Positions 9,773 to 21,665 of a stretch of DNA of 64,000 nucleotides are shown piece by piece. Every line of letters begins with the position of its first letter. Positions within the stretch are counted from its first letter, which is position 1. A program made the translations under genes and the position numbers. The DNA comes from Coccinella septempunctata (Eukaryota; Arthropoda; Insecta; Coleoptera; Coccinellidae): the NCBI RefSeq assembly GCF_907165205.1, contig NC_058196.1, positions 5,064,501 to 5,128,500 of the forward strand. The letters are read 5' to 3'. Under the pieces are notes generated by a model. The model was not told the DNA's origin and did not search any database. It was given only the letters and a program-made list of their open reading frames with translations.

Positions 9773-10503
9773 ACACCTTTACTGGCAGATTCGCCTTTCG
9801 TCCGTAGCTCGGGCCTACGGCCCTCGCGATACGCCTTTTGTTCGTAGCTCGGGCCTTCGGCCCTCGCTCGATTCCCCTTTTATAAATATCTAGGCCAAAA
9901 ACGTTTTTTAAAAGCCCGATCGATTTAAGGCACCTCGTTCTGTGATCGCTGCCAAGCCGTCAAAACTGACGTTAACCTTTAAATCACACTCTGACATCGA
10001 TTGTCAAAGTGCACTTTCACTTAATTTTCTCTGATAATCAATAGAAAATAATTTAATTTTGTGGAATGTCACTCGATTTTTAATAGACCTCAAAAATTTT
10101 CAAAATTCTTACGCTTTTTTAGGTAATATCGTTCGGGCTCCGGGAAAAAAAACAGGCCTATTTTAATTTCGGGTTCTTCGAGCTTAGTTCGACACCCATC
10201 CCGGCTCTCGAGCTACCGCGTATCTCTCAAGCTAATCAAATCAAATTGGTACCTTTTCGCGAAAATCGTGAATTTCGCGATTTTCTCACGCAATTTTCGG
10301 ACAACTCTAGACGGGGTAAAAATACGATCTAGGCATTCTCGGAAAGCTCGATTCTTACTCTTGCGTTCCATTTACCGCTCTACCCGGCCACGCGCCTTCT
10401 GCGCTCGCCATTTCAAATTTCCCATACCCTCCACCGACACTTCAACATGGCAAAAAATTTGATACGATTCAGTGATCATTTTTTATCAACGTTATAGTAT
10501 TAA
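9738..10503 (-). mobile_element. S1: short non-autonomous Helitron unit, 766 bp
   Basis: This unit shows the clearest Helitron 3' end. On the minus strand ATCTACC and GGTGGAT pair as a 7-bp stem (one T-G wobble) around TACAA (9772-9754), then 12 bases, then CTAG (9741-9738). A 19-base hairpin 10-12 bases before CTRR is the family hallmark. Next come two GC-rich hairpin repeats (about 9775-9870), a stretch found only in S units, and the last 420 bp of the 5' core ending at TATTAA. It has no gene. Confidence 0.85.
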
Positions 10504-10728
10504 CTAGTAAGCCCATAGATCTACCTTTATTGATAGATCTACCTTTATTGATAGATCTACCTTTATTGATAGATCAACCTTTTTTGGCAGATCAGTATAG
10601 CCAGGAGATCCACCTTGTAGGTAGATTCGCCTTTTCGGGCTGATTCGACTTTTTGGGCTGAGACGCCTTTTCGGGCTAAAACCCACTTGATTACTCCAAC
10701 GCCTGAATGTTAAACATAAATTTAATTA

Positions 10729-10789
10729 ACAGGGTGATTCGTGCAGTTTCATTCAGTCTATCCGCTTCATTTCAAATAAAACACCCTGT
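10729..10789. repeat. 61-bp inverted-repeat fossil (ACAGGGTG...CACCCTGT)
   Basis: Eight-base arms ACAGGGTG (10729-10736) and CACCCTGT (10782-10789) flank 45 bases. The same piece is in A3 at 34045-34105. Such ends resemble those of Tc1/mariner-like miniature elements in insects, but a target duplication is not clear, so this is only a probable relic. Confidence 0.4.
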
Positions 10790-12370
10790 ATATTATTATG
10801 TTTTTCAAAACTCCTCAACAACCTGATTTCAACAAACTATCGATGCATGGTCTATTAGGACCATTATTATTTCATCTGAAACTTCTAACAAAGTTAGTGT
10901 GTTTAATAGGAGACTGTGTTATGCGCATATATTCCAATGCATTAAAATCAATTAGAACATATACATAATTAGAGTAGTCAGTTTATCAAATCTTTGAGTA
11001 ACATACCACAACCTGTCTTCGAAAATCTAAAATTGAATATTAAGAAAACAATGGAAAGATGAAAGATATATTCAAATTTAATTGGTTTTCGAAAGTGAAT
11101 ATTATTATATCGAATATTAAAAAAATACTTAATCAATTTTGCTGGGTTAGTGCAACAGGGTACCATACTGTTTTGCGTATGATATAAAAGCTCAGGGAAA
11201 AACCTCAGCAGAAAAAACCCTGTCTCCCCGTGTTTACAAACATTAAAAACATTTCTATATACATTACAAAAATTAAAAACAATTCTATATGCATTACTAA
11301 CAATATATACATAAGAATAACAGCTATGCAACAGATGGGATAAGGTTGGTTGGTTTTCGTCAGCTTTCTCCTTTATTCCTTGATGATGATCTGAAAATTT
11401 CAAATTGAATTGAGTTATTTGATAGAAAAATTAATTTGGAAATACTTACGTTTATATGGCCCTAGAAAATATGGTATGGTCTTCCGTAAAGTTAAATGCA
11501 CCTCCGTTAATATTTCCCGACATGATAATTCAGAGTGAATTCCAGAAACTCAAAAAAAAAGACGAAGAAATTTTTTTTTCGAAAAATTTTGAATAATTGT
11601 GCCTAAAAGATTATTAGGAATATGTGAAAAGGTGGAAAAGGTTATGATTCAACAATTTTGACGAATGGAAACAATTAAAAAAATATATAATAACGAAAAA
11701 AGATAGGGGTAGGGGGTTATTGATATGAAATATAAAAATTTTGGGTTTTTCCGAGATTTGTTTGTGTGATTTGAAGTGTGAATAGAAACAGTTAAGTTAC
11801 CATATAATCCATAATTTATCCATGAAATAATGCATGAGAATTTGGAAAACAATTTGGAAATAGAAATTTGGAATAAATTTCGAAAAACGTGGAATATCGA
11901 AAGATGATGCGTTAATAAGTGTGAATTGCTTTAGAATGAGGGAAAATGGGAATTTTGATAAAAGTTGGGTTGAGAATACGTTACAAAAAAAATATTAAAC
12001 AAAGAATGCGAATGGGTTATGCTGAATTTGGAAAAGAATGATTTAATTGTTAATGGTTGCTAAACGTGAAAATTTTGTATAATGAAGAATATTGTCGGTA
12101 TGAACTTCGAGACGAACGATGAATTGATTTTGAAAAGGGCCAGAAATCACAGAAAATTTTGACGAAGAAATTCATTTGATAGGGATAATAAAGCGCGCGC
12201 ATGAGGTCGGACAGCGATTAATTTTCATCCTGAGAATTTGATTTCAATTTACTCAATGAGGTAATTAACGAACAATTTGGAAAAAAAAGCAATTTTGAAA
12301 ATGATGATTATGCAATTTTGCTGTTTCCGAAAATCGATGGATTGATTTGAAAAATTGATCAAAAATAGGA
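10790..12370. other. A1 3' non-coding region
   Basis: About 1.6 kb of AT-rich sequence between the Rep/helicase stop codon and the 3' terminus; the corresponding stretch of A3 is 34106-35697. A 141-residue minus-strand frame at 10978-11403 is broken in A3 by small changes and is not a gene. A stretch at about 10988-11034 resembles sequence near 13079-13125 (see findings). Confidence 0.7.
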
Positions 12371-12862
12371 TTACTCATTTTGGATAGAATTCAAAATGTT
12401 ACCGAACACTATATTTTTAGTAAAAACTTTTTTAGATGATTTGAGCAAATACCCTTGATGTTTTGTCTTTACCACTTCTACCTTCACGGAATCCCAAGAG
12501 CGAGCTCTTGAGAAAGCCACATAGAGTTGTCCATGAGAAAAGACAGGACTCGCTAGGTATATGCCAACGCGTTCAAATGTTTGCCCCTGTGCTTTATTAA
12601 TGGTGAGGGCAAAGCAAAGTTTCAACGGAAATTGTCGTCTTTTCAGTACAAACGGCAAGTTTTGGTCGGAAGAAGTTAGATCCATTCTAGGAATGAGAAC
12701 TCTTCTCCCGCAAAAACGGCCGGTGACGATCTCGGCTGTTATCAACATATCTGTCACAGCTAACACCAGTAGTCGTGTACCGTTAATCAATCCATCTTCA
12801 AGACATAAATTTCGAAGAAGTATAACCGGTACACCTACAACAACTTCATAACATTCCTTCAA
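12371..12862 (-). pseudogene. Remnant of Helitron Rep/helicase, C-terminal 155 residues only (A1)
   Basis: From about residue 9 the frame equals residues 1511-1665 of the A3 protein, covering the last helicase motifs (LCFALTINKAQGQTF and LYVAFSRAR). The eight residues before that come from reading across the deletion junction at 12838 into former 5' leader sequence. No Rep domain, Walker A or Walker B remains, so no activity is expected. The last residue differs from A3 (E for G). Confidence 0.93.
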
Positions 12863-13243
12863 GATTTTGAATTTTTTCTGAGAAAAATTATGCTATATCA
12901 CCATCTTGTTTCTGGAATACCCAATAGTTATATCTATATAATGTGAAATTTTTCAAAAAATTATTCTAGTATTGATAAATATGTATAGGAAAATGAATTG
13001 ATTACTTGAAATCGAGCTAGTTTTGATAATTATTAACTGAATCTATAATTAGTTCGAAGTAATAATAGTAATAATACCTTGAGTAACACAACACAAGCTG
13101 TCTTTTGAAACCTGAAATTCAAAAGGGCGCTTATTCCGAGTTCTTCACCTAAAAAGTATTCTAGTTGCCATAGGAACCAATTCGTGAAATCCAATCAGAT
13201 CAACTCAAAAATCAAAAGTTACTTCCGGTTTTTTGCAACAAAG

Positions 13244-13251
13244 TATATAAG
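13244..13251 (+). promoter_or_regulatory. TATA box upstream of the small + strand frame (A1)
   Basis: TATATAAG lies 92 bases before the ATG at 13343, preceded by CCAAT motifs. The same box is found at the same distance in A2 and A3. Confidence 0.5.
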
Positions 13252-13342
13252 TTCAAAAATTATCCCATTCATGTCTAATCCCATCATTTAAATAAAAAAT
13301 CAATATTTCAAACATCAATAAATTCCCCAAATATTATTCCAA

Positions 13343-13687
13343 GTGGAAAATTCATCATCAATGGTATTTAAATATCGCGAAACGGAAATGACGACATACG
13401 AAAATTCGCTGTTTTTCAAGCCTCTCTCTGCGAATAAAACAGAAAATCTCAAACTGTGCGTATTTCATTGTAAAGTAATAAGAATTCTATGTTCTAAGAT
13501 TGTTTACGACTTGACATTTATTTTTGATTCACAAGAATGGCACTCATTCATTTCTAGAAAAGCTTCAATTCCCTTAACATTTATATCAAATCATGACAGG
13601 TATTTCAAAATAACCAATATGTCCAATTTATGTGATAGGAAATGCAAGCTTTTTAGGGGTGTGTTCATAAACTTACTCCGAGAGTAG
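13343..13687 (+). CDS. Small + strand open frame of unknown function, C-terminus altered by MITE (A1)
   Basis: This is the A1 copy of the 109-residue frame described at 42228-42557. The first 105 residues match; the last four are replaced by nine because a 219-bp MITE entered at 13657, giving a 114-residue product. I do not recognise a family. The reading frame has otherwise stayed open although the neighbouring Rep/helicase gene was deleted. Confidence 0.45.
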   Translation: MENSSSMVFKYRETEMTTYENSLFFKPLSANKTENLKLCVFHCKVIRILCSKIVYDLTFIFDSQEWHSFISRKASIPLTFISNHDRYFKITNMSNLCDRKCKLFRGVFINLLRE

Positions 13688-13875
13688 AGCACATAGAGAA
13701 AGGGAAAGAGTCTCTTGTCTCTGGTAGAGCATGAGTATGGTAATGCTCAGAGAGCATACTCTGAGGAACTAAAAGTACGTTTGTGAACGCTTCGGATAAT
13801 CAGAGCTTACCAGAGATATAGAATATCTCTGGAGCTTACTCAGAGCTTGCTCTGAGTAAGTTTGTGAACGCATCC
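13657..13875. mobile_element. 219-bp MITE, PIF/Harbinger-like, in A1
   Basis: The insert is flanked by TAG (13654-13656 and 13876-13878). Its ends, GGGTGTGTTCATAAACTTAC on the left and the inverted GGATGCGTTCACAAACTTAC on the right, form imperfect terminal repeats matching at 19 of 22 positions. The empty sites are visible at 26623-26625 (A2) and 42539-42541 (A3), which prove the boundaries. A 3-bp duplication with GGG-type ends suits PIF/Harbinger. It is too short to encode anything. Confidence 0.85.
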
Positions 13876-14369
13876 TAGAACTTCTGTTGTTTGAACCACA
13901 GAGCACTAATTTTGGAGAAGTGAAAGATAACAGCAGTGCCAACTAAGAGCACTCTATGGCTAAGAGCTTTCATGTCTATGATCGAAAGCTACACGACAGT
14001 TTATTCGAAATCGAAATTTGGATTGAATTTCTCATGTCATTTTATTTTATATTTCTGGAGCGTCGTATTTATTCAACTTCAATGTAAATTTACAGCTTCA
14101 AGTTATATATTCTGATTTACTTAGAATAATCCATTTATTATTTGTAAAAAATTACATCGATTATGAATTAACAGACTACTGGAATTGGGAATGAGAGAAA
14201 AAAAATAGCCAGTGAAAATATATTGATCAAAAATATAAAATGATTTTCCTATTTCAATAATATACGATAGAGATTATCACATAACATATATGACTAAGAG
14301 CGTTCCTTGAAATGAGGCGTTGTTCCAGTTTTTTCCCATTGAGAAAATTCTTTCGAAACAAAATTGAGC

Positions 14370-16780
14370 AGTATCAGAAAATGAATATTACTTATGAAAT
14401 ATAGAACCTCCTGGTTGATCTTCTATAAAGACTTAGCCCCCCAGAACTGTGTGCTATGTATAAAATCTCATGTTTATATACCTAAAAAAAAGGATATTTG
14501 TTATTTTACGAGTTTGCATGTAAAACATATGAAATATATTATGTGAACTTGTAAAATAGATCATATATTTCAAATAAAAACTCTCCTGAACGAATTGCTC
14601 TAGAAGCTTATCCATGAAGAACCTTTTTTATTTCAATTAACTCTCTCCGATACATGCTTTTTTGACATGACATTTCTGATAAATTTATGCGTGCCTGAAA
14701 CTGAATATTAATTATGAAATACAGAACCTCCTGGTTGATTTACTATACAGACTTAGCCCCAAGAACGGTGTGTTATGTATAAAATCTCATGTTTATATAC
14801 CTTAAAGAAGGATATTTGTCATTCTATGGGTTTGCATGTAATGTATATGAAATATATTATGTGAACTTGTAAAATAGATCATATACTTCAAATAAAAACT
14901 CTCCTGAACGAATTGCTCTAGAAGCTTATCCATGAAGAACCTTTTTTATTTCAATTAACTCTCTTCGATACATGCTTTTTTGACATGACATTACATGATC
15001 TGATAAATTTATGTGTGCCTAAAACTGAATATTGATTATGAAATACAGAACCTCCTGGTTGATTTACTATACAGACTTAGCCCCAAGAACGGTGTGTTAT
15101 GTATAAAATCTCATGTTTATATACCTTAAAGAAGGATATTTGTCATTCTATGGGTTTGCATGTAATGTATATGAAATATATTATGTGAACTTGTAAAATA
15201 GATCATATACTTCAAATAAAAACTCTCCTGAACGAATTGCTCTAGAAGCTTATCCATGAAGAACCTTTTTTATTTCAATTAACTCTCTCCGATACATGCT
15301 TTTTTGACATGACATTACATTTCATGATTTGATAAATTTATGTGTGCCTAAAACTGAATATTAATTATGAAATACAGAACCTCCTGGTTGATTTATTATA
15401 CAGACTTAGCCCCAAGAACGGTGTGTTATGTATAAAATCTCATGTTTATATACCTTAAAGAAGGATATTTGTCATTCTATGGGTTTGCATGTAATGTATA
15501 TGAAATATATTATGTGAACTTGTAAAATAGATCATATACTTCAAATAAGAACTCTCCTGAACGAATTGCTCTAGAAGCTTATCCATGAAGAACCTTTTTT
15601 ATTTCAATTAACTCTCTCCGATACATGCTTTTTTGACATGACATTACATTTCATGATCTGATAAATTTATGTGTGCCTAAAACTGAATATTAATTATGAA
15701 ATACAGAACCTCCTGGTTGATTTTCTATACAGACTTAGCCCCAAGAACAGTGTGTTATGTATAAAATCTCATGTTTATATACCTTAAAAAAGGATATTTG
15801 TCATTCTATGGGTTTGCATGTGATGTATATGAAATATATTATGTGAACTTGTAAAATAGATCATATACTTCGAATAAAAACTCTCCTTAACGAATTGCTC
15901 TAGAAGCTCATCCATGAAGAACCTTTTTTATTTCAATTAACTCTCTCCGATACATGCTTTTTTGACATGACATTTCATGATCTGATAAATTTATGTGTGC
16001 CTGAAACTGAATATTAATTATGAAATACAGAACCTCCTGGTTGATTTTCAATACAGACTTAGCCCCAAGAACAGTGTGAACGGTGATTTATGATCTGATA
16101 AATTTATGTGTGCCTGAAACTGAATATTAATCATGAAAAACAGAACCTCCTGGTTGATTTTCTATACAGACTTAGCCCCAAGAACGGTGTGTTATGTATA
16201 AAATCTCATGTTTATATACCTGAAAAAACGATATTTGTCATTCTATGAGTTTGCATGTAATTAATCTGAAATATATTAAGTGAACTTGAAAAATAGATCA
16301 TATACTTCAAATGAAGACTCTCCTGAACGAATTGCTCTAGAAGCTTATCCATGAAGAACCTTTCTTATTTCAATAAACTCTCACCGATACATGCTTTTTT
16401 GACATTGCTTTACATTTCATGAGCTGACAAATTCATGTGTGCCTGAAAATGAATATTAATTATTAAATATTGAATATCCTGGTTGATTTTATACACAGAC
16501 TTACCCCCAAGAACAGGTTGTTATCTATAAATTCTCATATTTATACACCAAGTAAACATATTTGTCATTCTATGAGTTTGTATGTAATTTAATATGAAAT
16601 ACATTATGTAAACTTGAAAAATAGATCATATATTTCAAATAGAAGCTCTCCTGAACGAACTGCTTCAGGACTTTACCCCTGAAGAAGGTTTTTTATTCCT
16701 AATACAGTCTCTCCGAGGGATGATAATTGCCATTCTAGGATTTTTTCATTTCTGTATCTGATAAATTTATATATGCCTGA
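14370..16780. repeat. Array of about eight ~320-bp subrepeats (A1)
   Basis: The marker AACCTCCTGGTTGAT recurs at about 14405, 14725, 15049, 15378, 15706, 16030 and 16144, with a degenerate copy near 16473, giving a period of about 320-329 bp and one shortened copy near 16080. Central copies are nearly identical and outer copies are older, the usual result of unequal exchange. The array lies between the 5' core and the gene, in what would be leader or intron sequence. No open frame persists. Confidence 0.9.
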
Positions 16781-17938
16781 AAAAAATAAGTATTTATTAG
16801 TTACAAAATATACTATCAGTTATAATATCCGATCTCTCATACAGATTCACGTCCAAGAACTGTGTTTTATATCTAAGAATTCAATAATAACCTAACTTTC
16901 CCATTAAGGGAAAAAATTCAACTGTGATGTTAGCTTCGAAGTGCTATCGTACGGAGAAAAATGAAGTGAATATATTATATATATCCTCTAATAATTCCAA
17001 TAATAATTAAACCTTAAAAATTTGCATCAATTTTTTTACTGTCTGTCAACAGTCTAATGAAACTGGCCTAAAGCTCCCACAACACTGTTACATAAATGAC
17101 AAGAAAACACGTTATAGGAATTTAAAAATTATGGAAATTTTAGAATTTTAAGTTAGTTTTGGCTGAATAGTGACCTCGACTTTCCTAATATATATTTATT
17201 TTGGCAATTTCAACGCTAAAAATCACGAAATTACTGAAAATATTCAGGGCCAAAACGAAGGTTCTGAACGGTGCTTAACCGAGGTGGTTTCGTAATATCG
17301 AAAATTGCAAACTTACCTGTACATATTGAGCCGAAATATGGGTACCTGGAGATGCTACAGGATATGGAGAATGATTCTCTAGCATTTATCTTCCCTATTT
17401 TGGCATTATTCATATAATAATCGACTCGAGTTTCCGAAAACTGCAAAAACCCCTTTCGAAACGTCAGACGTGATGAAATTACCTCTATGCTCTTGGAAAT
17501 TAATTTATCAAATTTTCTTAGACGTCAAAAATTTTCGAAATTCTTACGCTTTTTTAGGTAATATCGTTCGGGCTCCGGGAAAAAAAACAGGCCTATTTTA
17601 ATTTCGGGTTCTTCGAGCTTAGTTCGACACCCATCCCGGCTCTCGAGCTACCGCGGATCTCTCAAGCTAATCAAATAACTTTGGCACCTTTTCGCGAAAA
17701 TCGTGAATTTCGCGATTTTCTCACGCAATTTTCGGACACTTTTAGACGGGGTAAAAATACGATCTAGGCATTTTCGGAAAGCTCGATTCTTACTCTTGCG
17801 TTCCATTTACCGCTTTACCCGACCACGCGCCTTCGGCGCTCGCCATTTCAAATTTCCCATACCCTCCACCGACACTTCAACATGGCAAAAAATTTGATAC
17901 GATTCAGTGATCATTTTTTATCAACGTTATAGTATTAA

Positions 17939-18704
17939 CTAGTATAGCCAGGAGATCCACCTTGTAGGTAGATTCACCTTTACTGGCAGATTCGCCTTTC
18001 GTCCGTAGCTCGGGCCTACGGCCCTCGCGATACGCCTTTTGTTCGTAGCTCGGGCCTTCGGCCCTCGCTCGATTCCCCTTTTATAAATATCTAGGCCAAA
18101 AACGTTTTTTAAAAGCCCGATCGATTTAAGGCACCTCGTTCTGTGATCGCTGCCAAGCCGTCAAAACTGACGTTAACCTTTAAATCACACTCTGACATCG
18201 ATTGTCAAAGTGCACTTTCACTTAATTTTCTCTGATAATCAATAGAAAATAATTTAATTTTGTGGAATGTCACTCGATTTTTAATAGACGTCAAAAATTT
18301 TCAAAATTCTTACGCTTTTTTAGGTAATATCGTTCGGGCTCCGGGAAAAAAAACAGGCCTATTTTAATTTCGGGTTCTTCGAGCTTAGTTCGACACCCAT
18401 CCCGGCTCTCGAGCTACCGCGGATCTCTCAAGCTAATCAAATCAAATTGGTACCTTTTCGCGAAAATCGTGAATTTCGCGATTTTCTCACGCAATTTTCG
18501 GACACTTCTAGACGGGGTGAAAATACGATCTAGGCATTTTCGGAAAGCTCGATTCTTACTCTTGCGTTCCATTTACCGCTCTACCCGGCCACGCGCCTTC
18601 GGCGCTCGCCATTTCAAATTTCCCATACCCTCCACCGACACTTCAACGTGGCAAAAAATTTGATACGATTCAGTGATCATTTTTTATCAACGTTATAGTA
18701 TTAA
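17939..18704 (-). mobile_element. S2: short non-autonomous Helitron unit, 766 bp
   Basis: Same structure and length as S1: 3' hairpin plus CTAG at left, two GC-rich hairpin repeats (about 17975-18070), S-specific middle, 5' core end at right. It opens a run of three consecutive S units. Confidence 0.85.
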
Positions 18705-19470
18705 CTAGCACGGCCAGGAGATCCACCTTGTAGGTAGATTCACCTTCACTGGCAGATTCGCCTTTCGTCCGTAGCTCGGGCCTACGGCCCTCGCGATACG
18801 CCTTTTGTTCGTAGCTCGGGCCTTCGGCCCTCGCTCGATTCCCCTTTTATAAATATCTAGGCCAAAAACGTTTTTCAAAAGCCCGATCGATTTAAGGAAC
18901 CTCGTTCTGTGATCGCTGCCAAGCCGTCAAAACTGACGTTAACCTTTAAATCACACTCTGACATCGATTGTCAAAGTGCACTTTCACTTAATTTTCTCTG
19001 ATAATCAATAGAAAATAATTTAATTTTGTGGAATGTCACTCGATTTTCAATAGACGTCAAAAATTTTCAAAATTCTTACGCTTTTTTAGGTAATATCGTT
19101 CGGGCTCCGGGAAAAAAAACAGGCCTATTTTAATTTCGGGTTCTTCGAGCTTAGTTCGACACCCATCCCGACTCTCGAGCTACCGCGGATCTCTCAAGCT
19201 AATCAAATCAAATTGGTACCTTTTCGCGAAAATCGTGAATTTCGCGATTTTCTCACGCAATTTTCGGACACTTCTAGACGGGGTAAAAATACGATCTAGG
19301 CATTTTCGGAAAGCTCGATTCTTACTCTTGCGTTCCATATACCGCTCTACCCGGCCACGCGCCTTCGGCGCTCGCCATTTCAAATTTCCCATACCCTCCA
19401 CCGACACTTCAACGTGGCAAAAAATTTGATACGATTCAGTGATCATTTTTTATCAACGTTATAGTATTAA
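18705..19470 (-). mobile_element. S3: short non-autonomous Helitron unit, 766 bp
   Basis: Same length and layout as S1 and S2. Its 3' end shows small changes just inside CTAG (CTAGCACGG on the + strand in place of CTAGTATAG), while hairpin and CTAG are kept. Confidence 0.85.
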
Positions 19471-20195
19471 CTAGTATAGCCAGGAGATCCACCTTGTAGG
19501 TAGATTCACCTTTACTGGCAGATTCGCCTTTCGTCCGTAGCTCGGGCCTTCGGCCCTCGCTCGATTCCCCTTTTATAAATATCTAGGCCAAAAACGTTTT
19601 TTAAAAGCCCGATCGATTCAAGGCACCTCGTTCTGTGATCGCTGCCAAGCCGTCAAAACTGACGTTAACCTTTAAATCACAAGCTGACATCGATTGTCAA
19701 AGTGCACTTTCACTTAATTTTCTCTGATAATCAATAGAAAATAATTTAATTTTGTGGAATGTCACTCGATTTTTAATAGACGTCAAAGATTTTCAAAATT
19801 CTTACGCTTTTTTAGGTAATATCGTTCGGGCTCCGGGAAAAAAACAGGCCTATTTTAATTTCGGGTTCTTCGAGCTTAGTTCGACACCCATCCCGGCTCT
19901 CGAGCTACCGCGGATCTCTCAAGCTAATCAAATCAAATTGGTACCTTTTCGCGAAAATCGTGAATTTCGCGATTTTCTCACGCAATTTTCGGACACTTCT
20001 AGACGGGGTAAAAATACGATCTAGGCATTTTCGGAAAGCTCGATTCTTACTCTTGCGTTCCATTTACCGCTCTACCCGGCCACGCGCCTTCGGCGCTCGC
20101 CATTTCAAATTTCCCATACCCTCCACCGACACTTCAACGTGGCAAAAAATTTGATACGATTCGGTGATCATTTTTTATCAACGTTATAGTATTAA
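19471..20195 (-). mobile_element. S4: short non-autonomous Helitron unit, 725 bp
   Basis: It differs from S1-S3 mainly by loss of one 41-bp GC-rich hairpin repeat, so a single copy remains (about 19530-19562). Its 5' end is joined directly to the interior of the helicase gene of A2 at 20196. Confidence 0.85.
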
Positions 20196-21056
20196 CTAGC
20201 CATAGAGACTTCGTCCCAAATTATAAGCCGAATTTTTCTCAAGTGGTCAGCCTCCTGGGATTGTGCCGTTATAGAGGAGCGGGAAGATGCATTCAGATGT
20301 AATGGCAACCTGAACGTCGAATGGACCGTTCTTCCGTTTCTGAGCAATAACGCAGCTATCCCAGTAAAGGCTACGGCAAGAGTTGGTATATGCCGTTCCT
20401 CGCAATATTCCAGCAACGTGTTGTACAGATGAGTCTTTCCCGTACCACCACTGCCTTGGAGATAGAAATATCTATCTACACCTAACGCCGCTGACTCGAC
20501 CGCAGAAATGATTTTGTTGAACACATTGCGTTGTTCCTGGTTCAAACTCCCAAGACTTGAATCTGACGACTCCGTTCTCGAAGTCTCATCGTCGTCGTTG
20601 GTGTTGGTAACGTTGACTCCCGAACTTGAGGTCGGCTCCGGCAGATTAAAGTCTCTGAGAGTTTTTCCCAGAAAACGTAATGTCTTCTCGATTCTACGCA
20701 GAGCGCAATCTTCAGATTGGCATTCTGAGATACCTTTCCTCACATAATCCTCTATCATGAATCGCTTGAACTCATTCCAAAGTGACAGTGGTTCGCCGAT
20801 CTCACAGAAACACAGCATGTACGCGAATAATTTCCGTATACACCCGGGCATTTCTACCAGGGCTGCGTGTTCCAGAGTTCTGAACCACTCCGAATCTGAC
20901 GCTATCAGATTTCTGGCCAGTACCGCTTCTTTAAACGTAGAATATAATGTGCCGCCAAAGGATTTTAAATCATTAAAAGATTTTGCTCCTGGAACGTGAA
21001 GGAGCAAAATACGCAAATTAAACTTTTCTATGTACTTCGGACTTATAGTGTACATC

Positions 21057-21665
21057 CATAGACTTATAAATAACATGGACTCCGCATGTGAGAGAGAAGT
21101 CGGTTGGTTGAATAAGATGGAAAGTTTGTGGGCAAGCTGTCAAAAGGTTATAGAACACAAGTTTATGCGAAAATTTTCTTCAATAAATTTTAAACAAGCT
21201 TCCGAGAAGACACACAGAAATTCCATAGCATTCCTTCGAAATCAATTATGTCAAAAAATATGTGAGTTTTAGTCAAAAATAGATGTAATGAGAATAATAA
21301 TCAACTTATCAACACCTTGTGGGCAAAGTCTGCGAAAATTGTAAAAATTTTCCATAATAAATGTTCAACAAGCTTCCGAGAAGGCAAACAGGAATTCCTT
21401 AACATTCCTTCGAAATGGAAAATATAAAAATTATGTGAGTTTCATTCAAGAATAAATATAATGTGAATAATACTCAACGTATGAACACCTTGTGGGCAAC
21501 GTCTGCGTTAATATCCATCATATGATTTTGACATTGCCCACAAGGAATCAGTTCATCTCTTTCTTGTTCGATCAAAACGCATAAGCCCTTCTCTCTCTAA
21601 TGCATACAACCCCTCGATCTACTGAAAAGTCACGTGACAGTGAGTCCATGTATTATAAGTCTATG
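21057..21665. mobile_element. 609-bp MITE with 8-bp target duplication, in A2 Rep/helicase
   Basis: TGTACATC is duplicated at 21049-21056 and 21666-21673; the empty site is at 37623-37630 in A3. The ends are inverted repeats starting CATAGACTTATAA and continuing to CATGGACTC with one indel. An 8-bp duplication suits the P-element or hAT superfamily; the CAT start leans towards P, but no transposase remains to decide. Inside are two diverged copies of a unit of about 190 bp, each with CAAGCTTCCGAGAAG and CACCTTGTGGGCAA. An 80-residue frame inside looks fortuitous. Confidence 0.88.

Larger units (their letters stand above)
10504..17938 (-). mobile_element. A1: long Helitron unit with large internal deletion, 7,435 bp
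   Basis: It shares its whole left (3') flank and right (5') half with the complete unit A3 but lacks the stretch matching 36166-41723 of A3, removing most of Rep/helicase and its upstream exons. The junction is at about 12838, with only a base or two of shared sequence. It retains the small + strand open frame (13343-13687), an eight-copy subrepeat array and the 5' core. It alone carries a 219-bp MITE (13657-13875). It cannot encode its own enzyme. Confidence 0.88.

Noticed and set aside
10504..10686. Repetitive 60-residue frame with KVDLSI repeats on the minus strand
   Set aside because: It is a translation of the 18-bp terminal repeats of the Helitron 3' end, not a protein.
10978..11403. 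141-residue minus-strand frame downstream of the A1 gene
   Set aside because: In A3 the same region is split into two short frames by small changes, and the composition is typical of AT-rich DNA.
12561..12851. Plus-strand frames antisense to Rep/helicase (also at 20508, 23450, 35888, 37082, 39354, 62544)
   Set aside because: Shadows of the conserved minus-strand coding sequence, with no start context or homology of their own.
14370..16780. CRISPR-like or coding array
   Set aside because: Units of about 320 bp are contiguous tandem repeats without short repeats and unique spacers, and all frames are interrupted.
21030..21272. 80-residue + strand frame inside the 609-bp MITE
   Set aside because: It starts in flanking helicase sequence and crosses the insertion boundary, so it is a by-product of the insertion.
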